DNA of 64,000 nucleotides. Origin: Geothrix sp. 21YS21S-2 (lineage in GTDB: Bacteria > Acidobacteriota > Holophagae > Holophagales > Holophagaceae). Each line of letters starts with the position of its first letter. Within the stretch, counting starts at the first letter, position 1. The stretch covers positions 1,026,001 through 1,090,000 of the forward strand of contig NZ_CP132910.1 of the NCBI RefSeq assembly GCF_030846775.1. Reading direction: 5' to 3'. Below are positions 26,692 to 35,329 of this stretch, piece after piece. Position numbers and translations under genes: made by a program. The notes beneath the pieces are model-generated. The model ran no database searches. It saw nothing but the letters and a program-made list of their open reading frames with translations, and had not been told where the DNA came from.

Positions 26692-28182
26692 TTAACCACA
26701 GTGCAGGTGCAGGTTGACCAGATCCTTGAGCGAATCCGCGTGCCCGAAGATCTTCTCGCTCATGTTGAGGTCGTCGAAGGCCTTGAGGTTGCGGATCTGG
26801 GAGTCGATGAGGCCGGCGGGGAAGACGCCGCCGTCCTCGTAGCGGGCGCGGTCGCGGGCCAGGCAGTCCGCGGACTCGAAGCAGGAGGCGGGCAGCTGCT
26901 TGAGGCCCTCCACCTTGGTGGCGTCGGCGCGCACGTAGAGTTCCTGGGCCACCTTCAGGGCGTCGGGATGCTCCAGGCCGAAGCGGCCGGCCACGGCCAT
27001 GCCGGCCAGGAGGTGGTGGGCATTGGCGCTGCCGTCGGGGCTGCGCAGTTCGACGGTCTGGTTGTTCTCGAAGGCGCGCACGCCGTTGGCGGGCTCCTGG
27101 GGATTGGCCTTGAGGAGCATGCGGTCGCCCACGCCCTGCCAGCCCAGGGGCACGCGCACGAGCACCGAGCGGTTGCGGTCGCCCCAGCAGATGCTGGTGG
27201 GGGCCTCCTGGTGGGGCACCAGGCGCAGGAAGGAGGTGGGCACGGTGTTGCCGAAGGCGGTGAGCGACTCGGCGCTCATGAGGTAGCCGGCGATGACCTT
27301 GCGGGCGGTCTCGGTGAGGCCCGCGTCGTCGGCCATCATGTTCTGGCCGTCCTTCATGAAGCGGGTGTGGATGTGCAGGCCGCTGCCGGCCTGGCCCGCG
27401 ATGATCTTGGGTGCGAAGCTCACCTCCAGGTTGTGCTTGTAGGCCACTTCCCGGATGGCCCACTTGGCCATGACGATCTGGTCAGCGGCCTGCTCGATGG
27501 GCACGGGGAGGAACTCGATCTCGTGCTGCACCATCTCGGTGCCGTTGGAGATGATGTTGCCCACCTCGGCGTGGCCGTACTTGATGTTGCCGCCCATCTC
27601 GCTGATGACCTGCATGGCCTCCCGGCGCACCAGGCCCCACTTGGAGAAGGGGTGCGACTCGTGGTAGCCCTTCTGCTCCACGATGGGGTAGATGGAATCG
27701 ATCTCGGAGAACAGGTAGTACTCCAGCTCGCCCAGCGCCTCCATGGTCAGGCCGGTGCGCTCCTTCAGCGTGCGCTGGGCCTTCTGGAGGATGTACTCGG
27801 GGGCGCTCTCCAGGGGGTCCCCGTGGTTGTCGAAGAAGCTGCAGAGCACGTCGATGGTGGGCACTTCGGTGAAGGGGTTCACGTAGGCGGTGCGGAAGCG
27901 GGGCACCACGTAGAGGTCGCTGGAATCCGCGGACACGAAGGGGAAGAGGCTGGAGCCGTCCACCCGCTCGCCCATGCAGAGCACCTTCTCCAGGTGGGCC
28001 TTGCTGTTGATGACGAAGTTCAGCTTCTTCAGGCGCCCATCCCCCGCCACGTAGCGGAAGTTCAGCATGCGGATGTCGTTCTGCTCGATGAAGCGGACGA
28101 TGTCCTGCTTGGTGAAATCCTCGGCGGGCTTCTGGAGCGCCTTGACGATCTTGTTGGGGTTCAGGGCGAGCTGGTCGTTCAT
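26692..28182 (-). CDS. glnA: Glutamine synthetase
   Basis: 496 residues. It makes glutamine from glutamate, ammonia and ATP. The beta-grasp N-terminal domain (residues ~25-120) contains GERVDGSSLFPF; the catalytic domain has GELEYYLFSEID, KYGHAEVGNIISNGTEMVQHE, AGQAGSGLHIH and a late VELRSPDGSANAHH segment, which supply the metal and ATP ligands. The usual C-terminal adenylylation motif (NLY[DE]) is not evident, so control by GlnE seems unlikely. It is transcribed away from the NifX-like gene. ATG at 28182. Confidence 0.92.
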   Translation of the reverse strand: MNDQLALNPNKIVKALQKPAEDFTKQDIVRFIEQNDIRMLNFRYVAGDGRLKKLNFVINSKAHLEKVLCMGERVDGSSLFPFVSADSSDLYVVPRFRTAYVNPFTEVPTIDVLCSFFDNHGDPLESAPEYILQKAQRTLKERTGLTMEALGELEYYLFSEIDSIYPIVEQKGYHESHPFSKWGLVRREAMQVISEMGGNIKYGHAEVGNIISNGTEMVQHEIEFLPVPIEQAADQIVMAKWAIREVAYKHNLEVSFAPKIIAGQAGSGLHIHTRFMKDGQNMMADDAGLTETARKVIAGYLMSAESLTAFGNTVPTSFLRLVPHQEAPTSICWGDRNRSVLVRVPLGWQGVGDRMLLKANPQEPANGVRAFENNQTVELRSPDGSANAHHLLAGMAVAGRFGLEHPDALKVAQELYVRADATKVEGLKQLPASCFESADCLARDRARYEDGGVFPAGLIDSQIRNLKAFDDLNMSEKIFGHADSLKDLVNLHLHCG

Positions 28183-28268
28183 GTCCGTGAGCCTTGAGGA
28201 AGTTGGCGGGATTGCCGGGCCGGAAATGCCAGGATAGGCCAGTAAACGATTGGCCGCGCGGCAGTTCC

Positions 28269-28284
28269 TGTGACACCCATCACA
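28269..28284. promoter_or_regulatory. CRP/FNR-type operator
   Basis: TGTGACACCCATCACA is a perfect TGTGA-N6-TCACA palindrome, the consensus of CRP-family sites. It lies between the divergent glnA and NifX-like genes, 64 bp before the latter and 87 bp before the former. Which CRP/FNR family member binds cannot be said. Confidence 0.55.
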
Positions 28285-28347
28285 GCGCCGGATCGGCCTT
28301 GCACTATTTAGAGCATATGCCCACAATAATAACCAAGGAGCCCCACC

Positions 28348-28722
28348 ATGCGCATCGCCATCCCCTCCAGCTTCCCCGGCGGCCTCGAGGCCGGCGTGCA
28401 CGGCCACTTCGGGCATTGCGACCTCTACACGCTGGTGGACGTGGAGGGCGCCGCCGTCACCCGGGTGGCCACGGTGCCCCCCGTGCCCCACGAACAGGGC
28501 GGCTGCCTCGCGGCCGTGGCCCACCTCGCGGAGCAGGGCGTGACCTCCCTCATCGCCGGCGGCCTGGGCAAGCGGCCCCTCATGGGCTTCAACCAGGCGG
28601 GCATCGAGGTGTACCGGGGCACCGGGGCGCCCACGGTCGGCGCGGCGGTCCAGGCCCTTCTCGAGGGCGGCCTGGAGGTCTTCTCCGGCGAATTCACCTG
28701 CGGCGGCGGCCACCACCACTAG
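28348..28722 (+). CDS. NifX/NifB-type iron-molybdenum cofactor domain protein
   Basis: 124 residues. The dinitrogenase-cofactor fold is shown by the start MRIAIPSSF, the motif HFGHCDLYTLVD and the Gly-rich TSLIAGGLGKRPLMGFNQAGIEV. It ends in a CGGGHHH tail that could bind metal. Such small stand-alone proteins occur widely outside nitrogen fixation. No nif genes are nearby. ATG follows AAGGAG. Confidence 0.85.
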   Translation: MRIAIPSSFPGGLEAGVHGHFGHCDLYTLVDVEGAAVTRVATVPPVPHEQGGCLAAVAHLAEQGVTSLIAGGLGKRPLMGFNQAGIEVYRGTGAPTVGAAVQALLEGGLEVFSGEFTCGGGHHH

Positions 28723-28799
28723 AACGCACCCGCCTTGCTTTCCCCGGCGAACCTCGGCCCCTCGGCCACCTCGGTGAGGAAAGAAGGAAACAGACCTTA

Positions 28800-29067
28800 G
28801 AGGGTGTTTTAGAAATAGAAGGCCCCGCGATGATGGCACCGTGCCCGGCAAATCAAGGAAGGCGAGGAAAACCGATGCGGGACATCGGTCGACGAGCCTG
28901 ACGCAGAGTTGGCGGGCACGCTGCCATCACCCGGAGGGCGGTGCCCAGAAGCGCGCTTATCGTGCGCAATGCCCTTGAATGGATACCCAATCCATCCTGC
29001 GGGCATTGCGCACGATAATCACGCTTCTGGACACCGTCGCGGGGCCTTCTATTTCTAAAACACCCTC
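28800..29067. mobile_element. MITE-like non-autonomous element, copy 1
   Basis: 268 bp bounded by inverted repeats starting GAGGGTGTTTTAGAAATAG, extending through AAGGCCCCGCGA. TA flanks the left end (28798-28799). The right TA is split by the IS110 insertion and is recovered at 30813-30814. The interior holds a second palindromic block (28945-29031, GCGCAATGCCC...GGGCATTGCGC). No transposase. A second member is at 59754-61889. Confidence 0.85.
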
Positions 29068-29068
29068 T

Positions 29069-30812
29069 GATATGTATTGGCCTGTCAAGGCTGGCAGCCA
29101 ACTATTTCTCTTTTCCGGCAGTGTGTAGGGAGCAGAACGGACGGCATGCCGACGGTTGATCAGTCTGATATGCGCGGGTTGGGTACCGCATGACAACGGG
29201 TTCGTCGAGGAGCTGCCTCGATCTAGTGGCGAGGGTCATTCCAGAAGCGAATGCCTCTTAGAGGGTTCGAGGATTCTCCCACCGTTGTCCGTTCTGCTGC
29301 CGACACACTGCGGCTGCACTTCAGCCAGCTAAGGCTTGGTGGTAGGCGGTGGCAGGGCCTGGCCAATGGCCCAGAGGAAGCCGGTCAGCTCGCGGGCGAT
29401 GGCCGTGCAGGTCTGGACCTTCTTCTTGCCCCTGGCCTCGAACTGCCGGTAGCGTGCGCAAAGGCGCTTCTGTGCAGCCCAGGCGATGGTCTGCACTGCT
29501 TCTGGAGCACGTTCGGCCCGTCTTTGCAGGCTCGGGGTTTTCCTCGCGGGATGCCGGTAGGTCCATGCTGCCTCCACCAGGACCCTGCGCACATGGCCAT
29601 TGCCGGTCTTGGTGATCCCCCCGCGGGACCGGGTCTCGCCACTGGAATGCTCGCTGGGAACCACCCCCAGATACTTCATCAACTGGGGTGCATTGGCGAA
29701 TCGCCTCAAATCGCCGATCTCAGCCACGATCGTGGTCGCAGTGAGGCGGTTGATCCCGCGCAGGGCCATGTAGCCTTCGATCAGCCTGGAGAAGGCCGAA
29801 CTCGATCCGGCGGTTTCGATCTGCTCGTCGAAGGCCGCAACCCGTCTGGTCATGGCCTCGTATCGACATATTCCTGAAAGACGATTTGTTGGACCGGCTG
29901 GTCGAACTTCATGGTTTCCAGCCAGCGGAGATGGGCCTGGGTCCACCGGGTTTTTCCGGAATAGGTCCGCCCGTGCCGCAGCAGGAAGGCCAACAGTCGC
30001 TGCTTGGCGACGTGCTGCAAATGCTTCAGGTCCTCCCGAGCCCGGGTCAGATCCCGCAGGGCCTCCTGGGCTTCGTCGGGCACCCATATTGCCGTTAGTT
30101 CCCCGGCCCGGTGGAGCCTGGCCAAGGTCAGACTATCGCGGCGGTCGGTTTTGACCCGGTCCCCAGGTTTCCTGGGAATGAGGGACGGCGCCACAACCTG
30201 GCACTCCAGCCGTAAAGCGAGTAGTTGCCGATAAAGGATGTAACCGCAGGGGCCCGCTTCGTAGCAGAACGAAAGCGTCGCGCCATCCTTCCGGAGTTGC
30301 CTCACAAGTTTCACCACGGCCTCCGGTGTATTGGCGATCTCACCCACGTACCGAACTTCCCCTTCGTGGGCTTCAGCCACCGAGACCGCAATCGTCTCCT
30401 TGTGGACATCCAGCCCGACGTACTTGCTCACCTTGCTAGAATCGTTCACGGCCTGTCCTCCTCAATTACGGCTCTGAGCCGGTTGTGTAATGCGCACTGA
30501 GCTTAACCCGCGTCATTTAAGGACGGACAGGCCCCTTTGAGGAGCCTGGGGCCTTGCCTCGGTGGGCCTTGCGCACCACCCTTTAGACAGCCGGGCGGAG
30601 GTTAGGGCTACCGCAGGGATGCGACCCGAGCGCCGACCCGGGCCCGGAAACAGGGTGGGCCGGAGTCATCCGGCCCCGTCCTTGGCAACCGCCTTTCCAA
30701 CCGGCCCAGTTTCTGGGCTTCAGGCGATAAATCCCGGGGGTCTGGGGGCAGAGCCCCCGGGGATCTCGTTCTAACGGCCCGCCTGATTCGTGTCAGGCCA
30801 ATACATGATGTC
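29069..30812 (-). mobile_element. IS110 family (IS1111 group) element, copy 1
   Basis: About 1.74 kb. Subterminal inverted repeats TGTATTGGCCTG (29073-29084) and CAGGCCAATACA (30794-30805) mark the IS1111 group. The transposase-downstream end abuts the right end of the MITE; the other end reads CTAGACATCATG outside the repeat, identical to copy 2. The 3' non-coding part spans about 29069-29328 and the 5' part about 30450-30812. These can hold the guide (bridge/seek) RNA of this family. The transposase gene is frameshifted. Confidence 0.85.
29329..30449 (-). pseudogene. IS110 family transposase, frameshifted
   Basis: The first frame (30449-29850) encodes the N-terminal DEDD/RuvC-like domain (KYVGLDVHKETIAVSVAEA, CYEAGPCGY, DRRDSLTLARLHRAGEL) and stops after FQEYVDTRP. 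The second frame resumes at MTRRVAAFDEQ and runs to 29329 with the Transposase_20 domain (GGITKTGNGHVRRVLVEAAW). Alignment with the intact copy (58381-59571) places a one-base deletion near 29850-29870. The protein is probably inactive, unless this is a sequencing error. Confidence 0.9.
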
Positions 30813-30837
30813 TAGACTGGAGGCAGCAGGAGGCTCC

Positions 30838-31308
30838 ATGCCCGAACCCGCCTTCCAGGACTACTACCCCGAGAACGTCTCCCACTGCTACGGCTGCGGC
30901 AGCCTCAACGCCCTGGGCCTGCGCATCCGCACCCGCTGGGAGGGCGAGGAGTCCGTCACCCGGTTCACGCCCAGGCCCGAGCACACGGCGGTTCCGGGGT
31001 TCGTGTACGGGGGCCTCCTGGCCTCCCTCGTGGACTGCCACGCCACGGGCACGGCGGCTGCCGCCATGTACCGGCAGGAGGGCCGCCCCATGGACACGCT
31101 GCCCGCCTACCGCTTCGTCACCGCCTCCCTCCACGTGGACTACCTCGCGCCCACGCCCCTGGGGGTGGAACTGGAGATCCGGGGGAAGGTCAAGCGCATC
31201 GAGGGACGCAAGGTGGTGGTGGAGGCCACGGTGTCGGCGCTGGGGAAGGTCACGGCGCGGGGCGAGGTGGTGGCGGCGCAGATGCGGGAGGGGTTCGGAC
31301 AGTTCTGA
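30838..31308 (+). CDS. Hotdog-fold thioesterase (PaaI-like)
   Basis: 156 residues. The start HCYGCGSLNALGLRIR and the HTAVPGFVYGGLLASLVDCHATGTA segment are typical of PaaI/YiiD-like acyl-CoA thioesterases of the hotdog fold. The catalytic acid is probably the Asp of VDCHATG. ATG at 30838 follows GCAGGAGG. The IS110 element ends only 25 bp upstream, so the native promoter or operon link has been displaced. A methyltransferase gene follows 22 bp later. Confidence 0.82.
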   Translation: MPEPAFQDYYPENVSHCYGCGSLNALGLRIRTRWEGEESVTRFTPRPEHTAVPGFVYGGLLASLVDCHATGTAAAAMYRQEGRPMDTLPAYRFVTASLHVDYLAPTPLGVELEIRGKVKRIEGRKVVVEATVSALGKVTARGEVVAAQMREGFGQF

Positions 31309-31330
31309 CCAGGATGGGATGGGAGGCGAC

Positions 31331-31927
31331 ATGACGGGCACCGGACATTTCGATCAGGCGGCCAAGGACTGGGATCTCGAGGACCGGCGCGTGGTCATGG
31401 CCCGGGCCGTGGCGGCGGCGATCCGGGCGCGGGTCCCCCTTTCGGCCGCGGATTCGGTGCTCGACTTCGGGTGCGGCACGGGGCTCGTGACGCTGGAGCT
31501 GGCGCCGCTGGCGGGGTCGATCACGGGGGCCGACACCTCCCCGGGCATGCTCGGGGCGCTGGCGGAGAAGGCCCCGGTGGCCCAGATCCTGCTGGATCCC
31601 GAAGGGGACACCGACCTGGGCGGGCCCTACAGCCTCATCGTCAGCAGCATGACCCTGCACCACATCCCCGACGTCCCGGAGCTCTTCCGGAGGTTCGCGC
31701 GGCACCTGCGGGAAGGGGGTCGCGTGGCCCTGGCGGACCTGGACACGGAGGACGGGAGCTTCCACGGCGGGGCCGGCGGGGTGTTCCACCTGGGGTTCGC
31801 GCGGGAACGGGTGGAGGCCTGGCTTGGCGAGGCGGGATTCCGGGACGTGCGGGTGGAGACCGCGTGCACCACCACCAAGGAGGGGCGGGACTACTCCGTC
31901 TTCCTGGCCCTGGGAACGAAGGGCTGA
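31331..31927 (+). CDS. SAM-dependent class I methyltransferase
   Basis: 198 residues. Motif I VLDFGCGTGLVTLELAP binds SAM; GADTSPGML and SSMTLHHIPDVPEL are motifs II and IV of the small-molecule methyltransferase fold. Substrate unknown. ATG at 31331 is chosen over the in-frame ATG at 31319 because GGGAGG precedes it. It is co-directional with the thioesterase. Confidence 0.88.
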   Translation: MTGTGHFDQAAKDWDLEDRRVVMARAVAAAIRARVPLSAADSVLDFGCGTGLVTLELAPLAGSITGADTSPGMLGALAEKAPVAQILLDPEGDTDLGGPYSLIVSSMTLHHIPDVPELFRRFARHLREGGRVALADLDTEDGSFHGGAGGVFHLGFARERVEAWLGEAGFRDVRVETACTTTKEGRDYSVFLALGTKG

Positions 31928-31967
31928 AGCGCCCCCGGGCGCGTCCCCCTCCGGAAGGGCAAAGGGC

Positions 31968-31999
31968 GACCGTTCAGCCCCCGAATACGACCGTTCGGG
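31968..31999. promoter_or_regulatory. Possible operator with CGACCGTTC repeats
   Basis: CGACCGTTC occurs twice in direct orientation in the short gap before the lantibiotic-dehydratase-like gene. The second copy, TACGACCGTTCGGG at 31986-31999, is found again in reverse orientation at 57700-57713 before the CMD gene. A shared 14-base string in two promoters suggests a common regulator (inference). Confidence 0.35.
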
Positions 32000-32072
32000 A
32001 AAATTCCAAGGGCGGAAACGCGACCAGTCCTAGGCTTGGGGCATCATTTGCCCGCCGCCGGCGGATTTCCCG

Positions 32073-33059
32073 ATGGAATTTCCTACCATGGCCCACCCGA
32101 CCGCCCCCACGTCCCCCTTCGACCCGGACCTCGTCTGCCAGGCGCCTCCCGGGCCGTTCCGCCCCGGCCCGCAGTGGGGCCTGGAGGAGGCCAGGTCCTG
32201 TCCGCCGGGCTCCGAGTGGCTCGACGTCAGGATCCACGTCGGCCCCGAGGACGCGGACTCCATCCTTTCCGAACTGCTTGCGACCCTCCGGGGCATCACG
32301 GTCCAGGCCTGGGACCGGTGGTTCTTCGTGCGGGGAACGGACTCCGGGCCCCACCTCCGCCTGCGCTTCCACGGCGTGCCCTCCCAGCTGGGCGGGAACC
32401 TGCTGCCCCTGATCCGCCGCATCCTGGCCCCCCACCTGAGGTCCGGCACCTGCTGGAAGCTCCAGGTGGACACGTACGAAAGGGAGATCGAGCGGTTCGG
32501 CGGCCTCGAGGGCATGCTCCTCGCCGAGGCCTGGTTCGAGCAGGACAGCGAGCGGGTCCTGGACCTGCTGCGGGCGTGCGGGAGGGAGGCGGGCGCGGGC
32601 CTGCGGTGGCAGCAGGCCTTCCGCGGCCTCGACACGCTCCTTTCGCACCTGGGCCTGAGCCTCGCGGGCAAGCTGAGGGTGGTGGACGCCATGAGGGACG
32701 GCCTCTGCCCCGACGTCGACGGCGGGCCGCGCCTCCATCTGGGAGAGCGGTACCAGGCCCTGCGCAGGGACCTGGAGGCCTGGATTCCGGGCCCGGGCCA
32801 GCGCTCCCCGGCCATCCTGCCGGACCCCCGCCTCCACCGCCAGCGCACCTGCCTGAACCGCCTGGCCGGGGCGTCCGTGGAGGGCAGGCTCTCGCAGCCC
32901 CTGGAGGAGCTGGCCTCCAGCCTGGCGCACCTGCTGGTGAACCGCTACATCCGCGCGTCCCACGGCGCCCACGAACGGGTCCTGTCGGACTTCCTGGGGC
33001 GGGTCTACCGTTCCCAGCTCGCCCGGGTCGGCCTCTCGCGGGATAAGATGGTGGGCTAG
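32073..33059 (+). CDS. Orphan lantibiotic-dehydratase C-terminal domain protein (thiopeptide-type biosynthesis protein)
   Basis: 328 residues. The SpaB_C-like domain is seen as WLDVRIHVGPEDADSILSELL, then WFFVRGTDSGPHLRLRFHG and WKLQVDTYEREIERFGG with AEAWFEQDSERVLDLL. In RiPP pathways such proteins eliminate glutamylated Ser/Thr or act as pyridine synthases. No LanB N-terminal domain, precursor peptide or cyclase is found in the window. It lies 14 bp before thiM, apparently in the same operon. ATG 32073 or 32088 are both possible; neither has a strong ribosome site. Confidence 0.8.
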   Translation: MEFPTMAHPTAPTSPFDPDLVCQAPPGPFRPGPQWGLEEARSCPPGSEWLDVRIHVGPEDADSILSELLATLRGITVQAWDRWFFVRGTDSGPHLRLRFHGVPSQLGGNLLPLIRRILAPHLRSGTCWKLQVDTYEREIERFGGLEGMLLAEAWFEQDSERVLDLLRACGREAGAGLRWQQAFRGLDTLLSHLGLSLAGKLRVVDAMRDGLCPDVDGGPRLHLGERYQALRRDLEAWIPGPGQRSPAILPDPRLHRQRTCLNRLAGASVEGRLSQPLEELASSLAHLLVNRYIRASHGAHERVLSDFLGRVYRSQLARVGLSRDKMVG

Positions 33060-33073
33060 GAAAGGAACCCCAC

Positions 33074-33880
33074 ATGCCCGAATCCGAAGCCCTGAAGACC
33101 TGGGAGGCCCTCACGGCCGTCCGCGCCCAGGCCCCCGTCGTGCACAACATCACCAACTACGTCGTCATGAACACCACGGCCAACGCCCTGCTGGCGCTGG
33201 GCGCCTCGCCGGTGATGGCCCACGCCGAGGAGGAGATGGAGGACATGGTGGGCATCTCCTCCGCCCTGGTGCTCAACATCGGGACCCTCAGCCGCGACTG
33301 GGTCAAGGCGATGTTCCTGGCCGCGGAATGCGCCACGAGGCGCGGCATCCCCATCGTGCTGGACCCCGTGGGCGCAGGCGCCACGCGGTACCGCACCACG
33401 ACCGTCCGCGAGCTCCTGGCGGCCTTCCGGCCCGCCATCATCCGGGGCAACGCCTCCGAGATCATGGCCATCTGCGGCGCCGGCGCGGGCACCAAGGGCG
33501 TGGACAGCCTGGACGCGTCCCAGGACGCGGTCGCCGCGGCCCGGGCCCTCTTCGAGGCGCACGGCTCGGCGGTGTGCGTGAGCGGCGCCACGGACTTCAT
33601 CGTCGGGGCCCGGACCGTGCGCATCCACAGCGGCCATCCCCTCATGACCCGCGTCACGGGCCTGGGCTGCACGGCTTCGGCCCTGTGCGGCGCCTTCGCC
33701 GCCGTGACTCCCGACCCGGTCCTGGCCGCCGCCCAGGCCATGGCGGTCATGGGCGTCTGCGGGGAGATCGCCGCCGCCAAGGCCGACGGCCCCGGCACCC
33801 TCCAGCTGCATTTCCTGGACGCCCTGCACCGCCTCACCGAGGCCGACCTCAAGGGGCGCCTGCGTTCGGACGTCGCGTGA
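33074..33880 (+). CDS. thiM: Hydroxyethylthiazole kinase
   Basis: 268 residues, family length. It phosphorylates 4-methyl-5-hydroxyethylthiazole for thiamine salvage. VVHNITNYVVMNTTANALLALGASPVMAHA is the substrate-binding start (given by family pattern), and RVTGLGCTASAL is the active site with its catalytic Cys. ATG at 33074 follows AAAGGAA. Its stop overlaps the thiE start (GTGA). No TPP riboswitch was seen upstream. Confidence 0.95.
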   Translation: MPESEALKTWEALTAVRAQAPVVHNITNYVVMNTTANALLALGASPVMAHAEEEMEDMVGISSALVLNIGTLSRDWVKAMFLAAECATRRGIPIVLDPVGAGATRYRTTTVRELLAAFRPAIIRGNASEIMAICGAGAGTKGVDSLDASQDAVAAARALFEAHGSAVCVSGATDFIVGARTVRIHSGHPLMTRVTGLGCTASALCGAFAAVTPDPVLAAAQAMAVMGVCGEIAAAKADGPGTLQLHFLDALHRLTEADLKGRLRSDVA

Positions 33881-34488
33881 ACGGCGTCCACCTCGTCACC
33901 GACCGCGGCCTCTGCCGCGGCCGGTCCCTGGAGGCCATCGTCCTGGCCGCGGTGCGGGGCGGCGCCGCCAGCGTCCAGCTGCGGGAGAAGGATCTGGCCA
34001 CCCGCCCCTTCGTGGAGGAGGCGGTCCGCCTCAAGGCCCTGCTCGCGCCCTGGAAGGTTCCGCTCATCATCAACGACCGCGTGGACGTGGCCCTGGCCGC
34101 CGGGGCCGACGGGGTCCACGTGGGCCAGCAGGACATGCCCTGCGCCCTGGTGCGCCGCCTCATGCCCGGGGCCCTCATCGGCCTCTCCGTGGAGACCTGG
34201 GAGGACGTGGAGCGCGCCCAGGACGAACCCGTGGACTACCTCGGCGTGAGCCCGGTCTTCGCGACGCCCACAAAGACCGATACCCTCGGCGCCTGGGGCC
34301 TGGAGGGACTGGCGCGCATCCGGGCCTTCTCCCGCCATCCCCTGGTGGCCATCGGGGGCGTGAACCTGGAGACCATCGCCGCCGTGGCGAAGGCCGGCGC
34401 CCACGGGGCGGCGGTGGTGTCGGCAATCTGCTCGGCGGAGGAACCGGAACAGGCCTGCCGGGAGCTTCTCAGGAGATTCACCAACTGA
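33877..34488 (+). CDS. thiE: Thiamine-phosphate synthase
   Basis: 203 residues. It joins HMP-PP and the thiazole phosphate made by ThiM. VQLREKDL, LIINDRVDVALAAGADGVHVGQ, YLGVSPVFATPTKTD and VAIGGVN are the conserved blocks with phosphate and Mg ligands. It starts with GTG at 33877, overlapping the thiM stop. With thiM it forms a salvage pair; no thiD is in the window. Confidence 0.95.
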   Translation: MNGVHLVTDRGLCRGRSLEAIVLAAVRGGAASVQLREKDLATRPFVEEAVRLKALLAPWKVPLIINDRVDVALAAGADGVHVGQQDMPCALVRRLMPGALIGLSVETWEDVERAQDEPVDYLGVSPVFATPTKTDTLGAWGLEGLARIRAFSRHPLVAIGGVNLETIAAVAKAGAHGAAVVSAICSAEEPEQACRELLRRFTN

Positions 34489-34754
34489 TCCATAGCTTTC
34501 TCGGCGAGCATTCCTTGCCACGTGCCGGATGCTGTTTACTGGGACGTCCTTGACCTCCAGTTCCACTTCTCCGGCAGGAGCCCCCCTCGGACTGGCCAAC
34601 ATTCACGCCGTCGCAGCTGAACCACCCTGGATGGCCATGGAACTCCCCATTCCCAATCTGCCGGCTCACCTGAAGAAGCTTCAGCCGGGGATGGAAGAAG
34701 GACGGCGGACCAGCCGACCATGCTCCTTGGCACACCCACCGGTAGGCCCGATCG

Positions 34755-35069
34755 CTAGGGTTTTGGTACCACTTCTTCATCCAAGGTGTAGGCGCCGCCT
34801 TCGATGCGGAGGGCGAGGCCCCCTACCAGGGCCCGGGTGACTTTCCTGTGGGCCGCGTCCAGGACGCGGCCGAAGGTCGCCCTGGAGACCCCCATGCGCT
34901 CGGCGGCCTCCTGCTGGTAGAGGCCCTCCTGATGGGCCAGGCGCAGGGCCTCCAGCTCCTCGAAGGCCAGGCTCACCTCCTCCAGGTCCATGAGGGGCAC
35001 CCCCCGGGGCTTGAAGTAGCGCACTCCGGGCAGTTCCTCGACTCGTTTGCAGCAGGGGCGGCGCGGCAC
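34755..35069 (-). CDS. DUF134 family helix-turn-helix protein
   Basis: 104 residues. The start MPRRPCCKRV and YFKPRGVPL are DUF134 signatures; the HTH is YQQEAAERMGVSRATFGRVL. DUF134 proteins are predicted DNA-binding regulators, often near metal-cluster genes. The preceding 266 bp (34489-34754) before its stop contain no gene I can recognise. It follows the VF530 gene in the same direction (17 bp). Confidence 0.85.
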   Translation of the reverse strand: MPRRPCCKRVEELPGVRYFKPRGVPLMDLEEVSLAFEELEALRLAHQEGLYQQEAAERMGVSRATFGRVLDAAHRKVTRALVGGLALRIEGGAYTLDEEVVPKP

Positions 35070-35086
35070 GTGGGGCCTCCGGGGGG

Positions 35087-35308
35087 TCAGCCCTGCTTGA
35101 GGGCCAGATAGAGCTCCTCCACCTTGCGCCGGGCCCAGGGGGTCCTGCGCAGGAAGGCGAGGCTGGACTTGAGGCTGGGGTCGACGTTGAAGCAGCGGAT
35201 CTCCACGGCCCGGCCCATGCCCTCCCAGCCCACGCGGTCCACCAGGACCGTCAGGATCGCCTCCAGGGTCAGGCCGTGGAGGGGGTCCTTGGGATGGGCT
35301 TGGGTCAT
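35087..35308 (-). CDS. VF530 family DNA-binding protein
   Basis: 73 residues. [25 protein letters not shown] and [23 protein letters not shown] match VF530 (DUF2132), a small double-stranded-DNA-binding fold. Role in the cell is unknown. ATG at 35308. It precedes the DUF134 gene in the same direction. Confidence 0.85.
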   Translation of the reverse strand: MTQAHPKDPLHGLTLEAILTVLVDRVGWEGMGRAVEIRCFNVDPSLKSSLAFLRRTPWARRKVEELYLALKQG

Positions 35309-35329
35309 GGGCGGCTCCGGGCGCGAGAG

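Noticed and set aside
28348-28722. Nitrogen-fixation locus
   Set aside because: Only a stand-alone NifX/NifB-type domain protein; no nifHDK, nifB radical-SAM part or other nif genes in the window.
29850-30087. Programmed frameshift in the IS110 transposase
   Set aside because: IS110 transposases are single-frame; no slippery A/T run is present and the second copy is uninterrupted. A deletion is more likely.
33060-33073. TPP riboswitch before thiM
   Set aside because: Only 14 bases separate thiM from the upstream gene and no CTGAGA/thi-box sequence was found in the operon leader.
34478-34780. 100-codon minus-strand frame after thiE
   Set aside because: It overlaps the thiE and DUF134 ends and shows no domain or ribosome site; left as non-coding.
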